A stretch of 30,721 bases of DNA from CAYSPT01 sp964432985 (GTDB lineage Bacteria; Muiribacteriota; CAYSPT01): positions 1 to 30,721 of the forward strand of contig CAYSPT010000059.1 of NCBI GenBank assembly GCA_964432985.1. Direction: 5' to 3'. The notes under the pieces were generated by a model that was given only the letters and a program-made list of their open reading frames with translations, did not search any database and had not been told where the DNA came from. The number at the start of each line of letters is the position of its first letter. The stretch's first letter is position 1. Of the stretch, positions 6,866-15,664 are shown one piece after another. The position numbers and the translations under genes are program-made.

Positions 6866-9800
6866 GTGAAAACAGTATATTCTCTGTCATACAGAGCTTT
6901 TTTTTCATTGCTGTCAGTAGCTGTGCTGCTTACTTTAACCGGAACAGCTCCGGACGTTGCTCGTTGTGAGGATCAATCCGGGAACCTGGTCCCTCTGGGT
7001 GAGGTCTGGCAGGAGTATCGTAAACAGGATGATTCTGGTGGGTTCAAGCAAAGTCTTGAATTTCTGGCGCGGATGCACATGCGGAAACAGCAGTGGAGTG
7101 AAGCGTCGCAGACATGGGGAAAATGGCTTGACGAGTTCCCGGACGATCCGGGCACCGGAGAGGTTCTCTTTCAGTTTGCGATTTCCCGGGAGGGTGAGGA
7201 TAACGTCGAGCAGGCTATTCAATTATTGTCCCGGGTATTGAAACAGTATCCGGAGAGCGATCGGGTTCCCGACGCCATGTTGAGAATGGCCAGGCTTATC
7301 AGTCAGCGGGTTGTCAACTGGGAAGATGTGGAGAACATCTACGAGGATATCCTGGCGGATTTTTCCCTCTACGCTCCCTATCCACCGGTAGTTACGTATG
7401 TCAATGCCCGGTGTAATCAAGAATTCATGGACTGTGATCATGCTCTGGGTATTCTTGATGATCTAGCCGGTCAATTCGGTGATACGGTGTCTGGTGCCAG
7501 GGCGTTAGTGCAGGCCGGGATTATTCTTGAGTATAACCTGTCAGACCCCACTCGCGCCCGGCAACGTTGGAGCCGGGTCTATGCAATCTCTGAACCGGGC
7601 GAATACGCAGACCGGGCCAGGATACTGCTGGCTCTGCATTATCTGTTTTTTGAAAGCCAAGGTGATCCCCGTGCACGCCGCAAAGGTCTCGTCCCTTCGG
7701 CACCTCAGGTGGCGTTTGCTCCGGTTTTCAAAGAACCTCACCAGAAGAGTGTCGATCAGGCGGAATCATTGCTTGCGGAGGTTGCCCCATCAACGAATGT
7801 TGCCCCAGCAACGAACGTTGCTACCGATACGTTACGGCCATTTGCCCTATTTCTTAACGGTTTCGCCCGGCATTTCTTTCTTCGTGATATTCAGGCTGCA
7901 ATAAGCTCTTACAATGCCCTCGCCGCCGGATACCCTGATTCTCGGTGGACAGGCTACGCTTTATTCAATAAGGCACAGCTCCAGGAGTTTGAAGTGAAAG
8001 ACCCCGGCGCAGCATGTGAATCTTTCAAGACGCTTATCACGTATTCAGAGCGTAACCAGAACGCGTACCGCCGGTGCCGGCAGTTTTTGCTGGATGCATC
8101 TTCGGGTGTTCAGCGCCTGGAGAAGAACAAACCGGTTTCCGATCAACCTCATTATCTTTACAGTACTGCATCATGGTTTTATTCCGGTGGAAAGTTTCGT
8201 GAAGCGACCCGGCGGTTTACTTCACTGGCCGAAAGATTTCCCGAAAGCGGTCTTGCTCCTGCCGCTTTGTATGAAGCCGCAAATGTTTATTTGTACGAAT
8301 TGGAATCACCGGATGAAAGTTATGCCGTATTACGTAAAGTCTATAGTGAATATCCGGATTACGAACACGCTCCGGAAGCGTTGTACAGGATAGCCACTGT
8401 AGAAGAACAGGGCTTGAATTACACTCGTGCGCTCAACTTGTTTCAAACCCTCAAATCCAGCTACGCCGGGACGATGTATGCTGGGCGCGCAGCACTTCGG
8501 ATGGCAGAAATCCACGAGCGGTTGGAGAATCTGGAGCAAGCGGTGGATTGCTACCGGGAGGTGCTCAAACTCTCGAATACGGACAAGCACCTGGCTGCTG
8601 CCGTGAGAGAACGTTTGATTCGTCTTTACGAGCGAATACCGGGGAAGGAGAAAGAATCGCGCAAACAAAGAGAAGCCACAGTGCTGTCAGGTTCTCTATC
8701 GACCCAGGAAGCATTGCAGGACCCGGTGGTTGCTCTGTTGGGAACGGTGGAATCATATTATCTTGACGGGATTTCCGCAGCATCTACTACCTCCACAGCG
8801 ACTACTGCAGCAGTTCTTAACAAATTGTGTGATAATGCTGTTGACTTCTTTGAAAAATTGGCAAGACTGGAAAAGCTTTCTTCCTGCCTGTCTGCTGCTA
8901 TAGAATCAACCGGGGATAAGGCCGTGACTCCCGTTCTGCTGCTGTGGATGGGCCGAGTATATTCGAAGCTCGGTTTGGGAGCGGAAGCCGCCGGGTATTA
9001 CCGCCGGCTCGTGGAAGAATACACAAATGCTGAAATTGATGGTTTCGCCGCTGCTCCCCGGGCACTTGAGGAACTGGCATCTCTCGAGTTAAAAAGGGAA
9101 AATGCCCGGAAGACCCGTATTTTACTGAACGGACTGGTTGAAACCTGGCCGGAATCCAACGCTGCCGCTGCGGTAGCAGAACTCCTGCAGGCGCTGGAAA
9201 ACCTCGATCGTCTTCACGACATTCAGAAAATTCTGACACATCATTTCAAAGAGGGCCAACCGGCTGATGAAGATCTACAGGAAGAAACCGGTGTCCCACC
9301 CGATTCTCGGGAAACACCTGAGCTTCTAGACGAATTGGCCCTTTTAGAGGAAGCCGCCCGTCTCTGCGCCGGTCCTCTCCGCCTTCCTGGCCGTGCAGCG
9401 GGATACTATGATAGGCTTGCCTCCCTTTCGGCGGACATTCCACAGCGTGCAGATGCAGTGTACCGTTCTGCGTTTCTTCTTCTTGAAAACGACAATGGAG
9501 TGGAAGCACAAAAAGCTTTTTCAAAATTCCTGAGAGAATTTCCCGATGATCCCCGAAACGTACGGGCGACTATCGAAATGGGTCGTCTGCTCGCAACTGC
9601 GGGCAGGAAGGATGACGTGAGTGAACTACTGACCGATCTCATATCTCCGGATAACCCGGCGATCGCTTTTGAGGCGGGCACCATCGTCCTGTCCGTCCTC
9701 GAGGAAAGTGGGACCGCCGAAGAGCAGATTGATTTATTGAAGACTCTTATTTCCGTAATTGACAGATCATCCGCCGGGGGAGTAGTCATGAGATCGAAAC

Positions 9801-12220
9801 TTGGACACCTTCTCTTTGACGAACTGGGCCGCCCCAGTGAAGCACATGAAGCTCTCCGGGTTGCTCTCTCACCTACCCCGGAGGATCCGCGTATCCTGTT
9901 TTTATCGGCCAGGATAAACGCGGATGGACTTGGTACTATATCATCTGCCCGGGAGGATTTGCAGCGTATTATTCAACTCGATGTCGTTGAAGATTACAAA
10001 TCTCTAGCCCGCAAGGAACTGGAGGCTCTCGATGCGGTTGAAAAGATAAAAAAACACCAGGATTTTACGCGAAAATATCCATCCAGTTCACGCCTACCGG
10101 AAGTGCTGTTCAACCTGGCTCATCTACAGGGCAATGTACGAGGGAATTTTAAAAAGGCAGAAAAACTATACCGGGAAGTAACGGCGCTCTTTCCGAAAAC
10201 CAGTTACGCAGCGCGCGCACGTAATGAATTGAAAATAATTCGTACCAAGCAGATAATATGGTTACTCGAACGTGCATTACGGGAAGGTTCTTTCACCAAA
10301 ACAGTCGGTTTCGATGAAGGGATAATTGAGTCTGACTCACTGACGGAGGCGCATTTCGACCCCGGTGAATTGATACATAACCAATATGCTCTGTTACAGC
10401 TGGGCTTGTTGTACGAGTCCATCGGTACCGCAAAAACTGCTCTCTCCTACTATAATAAAATCGCGGGTCTTTCTTCACAACCAGGTAATTCCGGAGATGG
10501 TTTTGAATGTGCCTGGCTGTCTGAACTCGCCTTTCTCAGACGATGTGTTCTGGAAGCAGATTTCGACGTGGAAACAGCACTGTTCAATCTGGGCCAGGTG
10601 ATTCGAAACGAGTGGGCAGAGGCTTCTCCATACCTGATCTCCGCTTCCATCGTTCTTAAAAAGGAACTGGAGCATAAACAATTCATTCGGGGCTCAGTGC
10701 AGTTTGCGGAAGAAAACCCGGACCGGGTGGAAAGCTACGATCTTCTAAACCGTTCGGCTTATGCCTTGATCCATCAAGGCGACTACGCCTTGCTTGAGCA
10801 AGGGGAGTATGACGATGCCGTGGCGCGGTTGGATACAATCCTCAACCTGTATCCGCAGGCGCCTGGGGCTGCGGCCGCTTCTCTTAAAATGTGCCGTCTC
10901 AAAGAAGAACAGGGTTTGTACGAAGAAACCTTGAAAGGCTATGAGCTGCATGTCAAACGGTATGGAGATTCACCTGAACTGCTCATCAAGATGTCCGACC
11001 TGGCTTACGAGCAGTTGGATGATACTTCAGCCGCCGTATTGTTGTGCCGTAAAACACTGGAGCTGGATATTACCGAGAGCGAACGTCGTGACATTGAACA
11101 GCGCCTTGCGTATCTAAAGTCGAGTGCCACAGTGGTAGAGTTGGAGAGCTTGGCTCAAAAACACAGTGGTGAACCCTCGGCGCCTGGTTTTCTGATGACC
11201 GCTGCCGGAATCAAAGAGAAACTTTTCCTGTATCCGCAGGCTGTGGATACGTATTGCGAAGTGGCAGACCGTTATCCTCTTAGCCCTCATGCTCCGAAGG
11301 CCCTGTGGCAGGCTGCTTTGCTCAAGGAGGAAAAACTTGAGGATGTCATGGGAGCCAGAAAACTGTGCCAACGGATCACTGCACAATTTCCCGGACATGA
11401 TCTGGCCGCCTTAGCGGAAAAGAAAACAGTCGCTTTAGGAACTGTGTCCGAAGCAGCGGGGGCAGCAGAAACAGAAGACAAGCCAGTAACAGATTTGGGC
11501 TCTCTTAAAGAGCGCCTGGAGCTGGATCTGGAGAAAACAATTTCCGGTGAAGCGACGACCATGGAGGCCGCGCTTTTGTGGCCGGAGATAACCGGACAGG
11601 AAAAATACTGGCTGCACGGCCAATTGGCTGATCTGTACCAGGAAGAGCTTCAGCAGTACGACAAAGCCGTCGTTCATTTGCGCGCATTACTCGCAGTGGA
11701 ACTCAAAGAGCGCAATCGCAGAAAACTGCTCGATCGCCTCGGAAAGGTGCTCGAAGAGAAATTGGAGGATTATCAAGCCGCAGCCGAGACATATCATACG
11801 TTTCTTGATGAATTTGTGGCTGATCCTTCTGCCGCCAGGATGTGCTTTCATTGCGGGGAAATTTTCGAGCAGAAGCTGAGCGAGTATGAAAAAGCACGTG
11901 AGTATTATGAGCGGGTCATCGACAGTTTCGTTGACAGTGAATGGGTTGACGATGCCATGTTCCGGCTGGCCGGTAACTACGAAACATATTACCGGGATTA
12001 TGAATCAGCTCTTGATATTTATCAGGATCTTATCGACAAGTATATAGATAGCCCCTGGGCGGATGACGCACAGTACCGTCGCGGTGTAATATATGAGCAT
12101 TATCTTAGAGAATATGAGAATGCTATTGGTGAATATGAAAAGCTATCGCTTAATTATTCCAACAGCGCCTGGGAGCGTCTGGCCCAGGAAGCTATTTTAA
12201 GGTTGGAGGGAAAATTCTGA
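6866..12220 (+). CDS. Giant exported tetratricopeptide-repeat protein
   Basis: About 1784 residues made almost wholly of TPR-like helical hairpins. The motif aromatic-Pro-x-Ser/Asp followed by a helix (for example YPESDRVPDAMLRMARL, FPESGLAPAALYEAANVY, YIDSPWADDAQYRRGVIYE) recurs at least 15 times, as in periplasmic YbgF/BamD-type TPRs. The start is GTG 6866: GGGAG lies 7 nt upstream and the product then begins with a clean signal peptide (MKTVYSLSYR, then FFSLLSVAVLLTLTG). The ATG at 6845 lies inside the -10 box. No catalytic domain is seen, so a scaffold in the periplasm or at the outer membrane is likely. First gene of the long unit; its stop overlaps the next start. Function unknown. Confidence 0.9.
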   Translation: MKTVYSLSYRAFFSLLSVAVLLTLTGTAPDVARCEDQSGNLVPLGEVWQEYRKQDDSGGFKQSLEFLARMHMRKQQWSEASQTWGKWLDEFPDDPGTGEVLFQFAISREGEDNVEQAIQLLSRVLKQYPESDRVPDAMLRMARLISQRVVNWEDVENIYEDILADFSLYAPYPPVVTYVNARCNQEFMDCDHALGILDDLAGQFGDTVSGARALVQAGIILEYNLSDPTRARQRWSRVYAISEPGEYADRARILLALHYLFFESQGDPRARRKGLVPSAPQVAFAPVFKEPHQKSVDQAESLLAEVAPSTNVAPATNVATDTLRPFALFLNGFARHFFLRDIQAAISSYNALAAGYPDSRWTGYALFNKAQLQEFEVKDPGAACESFKTLITYSERNQNAYRRCRQFLLDASSGVQRLEKNKPVSDQPHYLYSTASWFYSGGKFREATRRFTSLAERFPESGLAPAALYEAANVYLYELESPDESYAVLRKVYSEYPDYEHAPEALYRIATVEEQGLNYTRALNLFQTLKSSYAGTMYAGRAALRMAEIHERLENLEQAVDCYREVLKLSNTDKHLAAAVRERLIRLYERIPGKEKESRKQREATVLSGSLSTQEALQDPVVALLGTVESYYLDGISAASTTSTATTAAVLNKLCDNAVDFFEKLARLEKLSSCLSAAIESTGDKAVTPVLLLWMGRVYSKLGLGAEAAGYYRRLVEEYTNAEIDGFAAAPRALEELASLELKRENARKTRILLNGLVETWPESNAAAAVAELLQALENLDRLHDIQKILTHHFKEGQPADEDLQEETGVPPDSRETPELLDELALLEEAARLCAGPLRLPGRAAGYYDRLASLSADIPQRADAVYRSAFLLLENDNGVEAQKAFSKFLREFPDDPRNVRATIEMGRLLATAGRKDDVSELLTDLISPDNPAIAFEAGTIVLSVLEESGTAEEQIDLLKTLISVIDRSSAGGVVMRSKLGHLLFDELGRPSEAHEALRVALSPTPEDPRILFLSARINADGLGTISSAREDLQRIIQLDVVEDYKSLARKELEALDAVEKIKKHQDFTRKYPSSSRLPEVLFNLAHLQGNVRGNFKKAEKLYREVTALFPKTSYAARARNELKIIRTKQIIWLLERALREGSFTKTVGFDEGIIESDSLTEAHFDPGELIHNQYALLQLGLLYESIGTAKTALSYYNKIAGLSSQPGNSGDGFECAWLSELAFLRRCVLEADFDVETALFNLGQVIRNEWAEASPYLISASIVLKKELEHKQFIRGSVQFAEENPDRVESYDLLNRSAYALIHQGDYALLEQGEYDDAVARLDTILNLYPQAPGAAAASLKMCRLKEEQGLYEETLKGYELHVKRYGDSPELLIKMSDLAYEQLDDTSAAVLLCRKTLELDITESERRDIEQRLAYLKSSATVVELESLAQKHSGEPSAPGFLMTAAGIKEKLFLYPQAVDTYCEVADRYPLSPHAPKALWQAALLKEEKLEDVMGARKLCQRITAQFPGHDLAALAEKKTVALGTVSEAAGAAETEDKPVTDLGSLKERLELDLEKTISGEATTMEAALLWPEITGQEKYWLHGQLADLYQEELQQYDKAVVHLRALLAVELKERNRRKLLDRLGKVLEEKLEDYQAAAETYHTFLDEFVADPSAARMCFHCGEIFEQKLSEYEKAREYYERVIDSFVDSEWVDDAMFRLAGNYETYYRDYESALDIYQDLIDKYIDSPWADDAQYRRGVIYEHYLREYENAIGEYEKLSLNYSNSAWERLAQEAILRLEGKF
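7781..7816 (+). repeat. 18-bp tandem repeat inside the giant TPR gene
   Basis: Units 7781-7798 and 7799-7816, plus a partial third, encode VAPSTN-VAPATN-VAT in a linker between TPR blocks. The reading frame is kept. Confidence 0.8.
12205..12219 (+). promoter_or_regulatory. Ribosome binding site supporting a CTG start
   Basis: GGAGGG (12205, then 12206-12210) lies 6 nt before CTG 12217, which overlaps the preceding TGA stop as CTGA. The only conventional start nearby, TTG 12235, is 24 nt away and would remove the first beta strand of the receiver-like domain. Confidence 0.65.
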
Positions 12221-13575
12221 ACAACTGCATACTATTGGCAACCCCCAGTCTGGAATTGCAGGTTCTGTACAAGCAAAGTCTGAAGCGGTTCAACCGGACT
12301 ATTCTCACCGCCGAGGACGTCGATGATTTTACCCGGGTGCTCGATGAGGAATGCGTTGATCTGGTTGTTGTCGATGCTTCCCTGGCTGCAAGATTGATGT
12401 CATCAGCCCGGCTGGTCGATCGCTTGAACAAGGATGTTGCGGTAATTGCTCTGTGCGGTGAAAAGGGAGAAAAGGACTCAGTTCAAATCTTTGCACCGGC
12501 AGTGGTGCTGGAAAAACCGGTTCCTCTTGATTTATTGTGCCAGGAAGTAGAACGGTTGTTTAAAAAGGGGATAGCCGGTATCACTGTACGTGCACATGAA
12601 ACCGGTGACTTAAAGGTCTTGCAGGAGGCGGTAGCCGATGCCGCCGAACTGGCAGTAGAATGCAATACTCCGGAAAAAGTCATTGAACTGGCTGACATTC
12701 TGGAAACGTTGTCTCGATCATTGAAAACGTGGGCCGGAGATTCAGAACGCGGAAGGCCCGATAGCGGTAAAGACGTCAAAACGGCAGTATTGCCGGTGGC
12801 TGAGGGCACAGGTACAGATTCGTCTGTTGATTCTGCACAGCAGAGAGATGAGGTTATACTAAAAAGGAAAACGGTATGTCCTGTATGCCGGTCTCACCTG
12901 ACATCCTCCTCGGTGAGCAAACGCAAACTCCACACGGTTACCCGGGAAGCTGATGGTTATATACGGTATCGGGAAGTGAATCCCTATCTTTATGAGATCT
13001 GGGTTTGTCCCAAGTGTCTGTATGCAGCTCGGGAGGAAGATTTTTCAGCTCCGGAACAAAGCTGTGAACTGCGGGAAAAAATTACCAGAATGCGTGTTGG
13101 CCGGCGCAGGATGGTCGGAGATCTAGAATTTGGCCAGGAACGGTCTCTGAAACACGGTGTAGCTTCATTTCTTCTGGCAGCGTCGTGTTATCGTAATTAT
13201 AAAGAGCGTGACTATTTGGGAGATCTGTTTCTCAGGTCCAGCTGGCTTTGCCATGAACTCGAGGATAAGCAGTCGGAGAAAGAGAATTTGCAGAGAGCGG
13301 TTGAACATTATCTGGCGGCATACGATAATAGAACAAAGGGTGGGGAGACTGGCGGGAAAACCAATCTTTGTTATATTATTGGAGAAGTTCTTCGAAAGCT
13401 CGGCCGATTTGATGAAAGCCGCGAGTATTTCGACCTGGTGATAAAGGGAGAATCCGGTCCGTCCGGGCCGGATATCCTGAACAGTGCACGCCGACAGCGG
13501 GCACTTACTGTGAAGCCGGTTGTCAAAACCCGCCTTCGCGGTGCTGTGGACGATCTCGAGGACGAAGTCCTCTGA
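12217..13575 (+). CDS. Receiver-like domain fused to DUF2225
   Basis: Two parts. Residues 1-120 resemble a response-regulator receiver: first strand CILLAT, phospho-site-like Asp53 in LVVVDAS, and Lys100 in LEKPVP. The acidic pair after strand 1 is missing, so it may be a pseudo-receiver. After a linker, residues about 215-440 match DUF2225, a family of unknown function. It has CPVC at 221-224 and CPKC at 264-267, likely one zinc site, and a TPR-like helical tail (LGRFDESREYFDLVI). I place the start at CTG 12217, giving 452 residues and a 4-nt overlap with the TPR gene. No signal peptide, so cytoplasmic. Role unknown; the receiver suggests signal input or protein contact. Confidence 0.8.
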   Translation: MNNCILLATPSLELQVLYKQSLKRFNRTILTAEDVDDFTRVLDEECVDLVVVDASLAARLMSSARLVDRLNKDVAVIALCGEKGEKDSVQIFAPAVVLEKPVPLDLLCQEVERLFKKGIAGITVRAHETGDLKVLQEAVADAAELAVECNTPEKVIELADILETLSRSLKTWAGDSERGRPDSGKDVKTAVLPVAEGTGTDSSVDSAQQRDEVILKRKTVCPVCRSHLTSSSVSKRKLHTVTREADGYIRYREVNPYLYEIWVCPKCLYAAREEDFSAPEQSCELREKITRMRVGRRRMVGDLEFGQERSLKHGVASFLLAASCYRNYKERDYLGDLFLRSSWLCHELEDKQSEKENLQRAVEHYLAAYDNRTKGGETGGKTNLCYIIGEVLRKLGRFDESREYFDLVIKGESGPSGPDILNSARRQRALTVKPVVKTRLRGAVDDLEDEVL

Positions 13576-13609
13576 ATTTATTCCATGAAAGGGGCACGAG
13601 GGCGTGACG

Positions 13610-14590
13610 ATGCAACGGGACAATGAGTCCACATCAGCCTCAAAGTCCAACCGTACATTTCCGGTAATCAAACTGTTGCTGGTTTTCCTCTGTACGGCTG
13701 TTGTGCCTGTCATGATGAGCATCTCCGTTCACAAATCCATCTGGCACCGCGTGCTGGCCCGGGAAATTCTCAACAGAAATTATCAGATTGCCCGGGCTGT
13801 GGCTTTTGAATTGAATCAGTCTCTCGAATCAACCCGACAAATTCTCGGCACCATGGCGAAATACCCGGACGTTCGGAAATTGGGGGGGACAAGCGTTCTC
13901 GAATCAGTTTTAAGAACTCTCAAACAAATGAACAACGTGTTTGAAGCAGTGTACGTGGTTGATCGTCATGGAAACCTTTTGGTAAACGTGACCAAGGCGC
14001 CTGAAGCCTTCAATGATGTAACTTCCGCTGTCTGGTATCGCAATGTAGTTCAGGGAACCTATTCTAATTACACCTCTGATCCCTATATTTCAAGGGCAAC
14101 GGGCAACCCCTCCATTACCATGGCGGTGCTGGTAAGGGGCGCATTGTTCAAGGTTGAAGCTGTTTTGGCTGCGGAGGTAAACCTGACGAACATGTGGGAG
14201 CTGTTGAAACCAATCAAGGTAGGCCAAACCGGCTACGCATACGTGGTCGACCAAAAAGGGCAGGTCATCTTCCATCCCATCAGCGACAGGCTCAATAAAG
14301 AAGATGAGTTGTACAAGCGCATTCACGATCATGTACTGGAAAAGAAGGAATCGGCAGGTAAATACCTCGTTTCTGATGGCATCGAAGAACAATTGGTGGC
14401 CTGTTATCCCCTTAAAGAATTCAACGAACTCAGAGCGCTTCCCTGGACGGTAGTGGTGGTCCAACCCCTTGATGAGGTGTATACTGAAGGGCGTGCCAGG
14501 AGTGTACTGATGATCGATATTATCATGATCATAGCTTCAGTTATACTGGGTGTTGCCACTGCCACGTATTCCCTCCGGAAGTTTTTCTGA
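13610..14590 (+). CDS. Membrane-anchored dCache sensor protein lacking an output domain
   Basis: N-terminal transmembrane helix (VIKLLLVFLCTAVVPVMM), then about 255 extracytoplasmic residues with double-Cache features: VYVVDRHGNLLVN, VWYRNVV, YTSDPYIS, and a second PAS-like lobe GYAYVVDQKGQVIFHP. A second helix (SVLMIDIIMIIASVILGVA) follows, and the protein ends about ten residues later. There is no HAMP, kinase, cyclase or methyl-accepting domain. The next gene starts 11 nt on with its own ribosome site, so I see no frameshift. ATG 13610 is chosen over GTG 13604 because GAGGG lies 7 nt upstream of it. It probably senses a small ligand outside the membrane and signals through a partner, perhaps the receiver or GAF regulator encoded downstream. 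Ligand unknown. Confidence 0.85.
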   Translation: MQRDNESTSASKSNRTFPVIKLLLVFLCTAVVPVMMSISVHKSIWHRVLAREILNRNYQIARAVAFELNQSLESTRQILGTMAKYPDVRKLGGTSVLESVLRTLKQMNNVFEAVYVVDRHGNLLVNVTKAPEAFNDVTSAVWYRNVVQGTYSNYTSDPYISRATGNPSITMAVLVRGALFKVEAVLAAEVNLTNMWELLKPIKVGQTGYAYVVDQKGQVIFHPISDRLNKEDELYKRIHDHVLEKKESAGKYLVSDGIEEQLVACYPLKEFNELRALPWTVVVVQPLDEVYTEGRARSVLMIDIIMIIASVILGVATATYSLRKFF

Positions 14591-14601
14591 GAGGAAATCG
14601 T

Positions 14602-15633
14602 ATGGACGCCGCTCTCTTTGATTATCACCTTCCTGAAAAGCTCATCGCCCAGGTTCCTCTGTCAAACAGGGAAGCGTCTCGCGTACTGGTGCTCGACAGG
14701 GAGAGGAACATCACTCAAGAGCTGCAATCGTTCAGTGAGATCGCGCAATTTTTTCAGCCTGATGATCTTTTGGTAGTCAACAATTCGAGAGTTATTCCTG
14801 CCCGGCTGCATGGACAGCGAAAAAATACCGGAGGAAAAGTGGAAATTCTGCTTATCCGGGAAACCGCGGATTATGTCTGGAAAGCGTTGGTCAAACCGGC
14901 CCGCCGTATCAGGTGCGGGGAAATTATGGTTTTCGGGGATGGACGACTGGTAGCGGAGGTTGTGAAGGAAGGCACCGCCGGGGAACGCACATTATCTCTT
15001 TCATATAACGGGAAGCTGGAAAATATCCTCTTGGACCTCGGTCACATTCCCCTTCCGCCATACATCAAGGAACCACTTCACGATGGGGAGCGTTACCAGA
15101 CGATGTTTGCGTGTAAACCCGGGTCTGTGGCTGCACCGACCGCCGGCCTTCATTTTACTCCATCTCTTCTGGATAGTCTCATCTCGTCCGGTGTCAGGGT
15201 GGCGGAAGTAACCCTTCATGTGGGCACGGGCACTTTCCGGCCGATTATCCAGGACGATGCTAAAGGTGTGAAAACACTTGACGCGGAGTACCTGGAAATT
15301 CCAACGCAAACAGCTGACGCTATTAACGATACTCGCAATAAAGGCGGAAGAGTAACAGCGGTGGGAACGACTGTGGTACGAACCCTGGAATCGCGTGGCC
15401 AGCCAGATGGAACCGTACAACCCGGTTCAGGTTGGACGAAGCTGTTTATCTATCCCCCTTTTACATTCAATATCGTTGACCGGTTGATAACCAATTTTCA
15501 TCTGCCCCGCTCCACGCTGTTGATGCTGGTCTGTGCCTTTGCCGGCCGCTCGCAAGTACTTTCCGTCTACCAGCAGGCAGTGGATATGCGCTTTCGATTC
15601 TACAGTTTTGGTGACGCCATGCTGATTATTTAG
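14602..15633 (+). CDS. queA: S-adenosylmethionine:tRNA ribosyltransferase-isomerase
   Basis: Makes epoxyqueuosine in tRNA by transferring the ribosyl part of SAM to 7-aminomethyl-7-deazaguanine, the penultimate queuosine step. The 343 residues are the standard length. Family signatures include the N-terminal FDYHLPEKLIAQ, VNNSRVIPARL, AAPTAGLHFT, HVGTGTFRPI and NFHLPRSTLLMLV near the C-terminus. ATG 14602 has AGAGGA upstream. It sits 11 nt after the dCache gene inside a signalling cluster. No tgt or other queuosine gene is in the window. Confidence 0.97.
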   Translation: MDAALFDYHLPEKLIAQVPLSNREASRVLVLDRERNITQELQSFSEIAQFFQPDDLLVVNNSRVIPARLHGQRKNTGGKVEILLIRETADYVWKALVKPARRIRCGEIMVFGDGRLVAEVVKEGTAGERTLSLSYNGKLENILLDLGHIPLPPYIKEPLHDGERYQTMFACKPGSVAAPTAGLHFTPSLLDSLISSGVRVAEVTLHVGTGTFRPIIQDDAKGVKTLDAEYLEIPTQTADAINDTRNKGGRVTAVGTTVVRTLESRGQPDGTVQPGSGWTKLFIYPPFTFNIVDRLITNFHLPRSTLLMLVCAFAGRSQVLSVYQQAVDMRFRFYSFGDAMLII

Positions 15634-15647
15634 CTCGAATTCGAGCT
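15632..15647. repeat. 16-bp perfect palindrome at the queA stop
   Basis: AGCTCGAATTCGAGCT begins within the queA stop codon and ends 18 nt before the next start. It could be an operator or a short hairpin; no T-run follows, so it is not a standard terminator. Confidence 0.5.
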
Positions 15648-15664
15648 TAGGGGGATGTGTCAGG

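Noticed and set aside
13604..14590. Chemoreceptor or histidine kinase broken by a frameshift after the Cache domain
   Set aside because: Only 11 nt separate its stop from queA with its own ribosome site, leaving no room for a displaced kinase or methyl-accepting domain.
15632..15650. Vector or linker contamination (EcoRI/SacI-like polylinker match)
   Set aside because: Only about 11 bases resemble a cloning site, and native coding sequence continues on both sides with matching composition.
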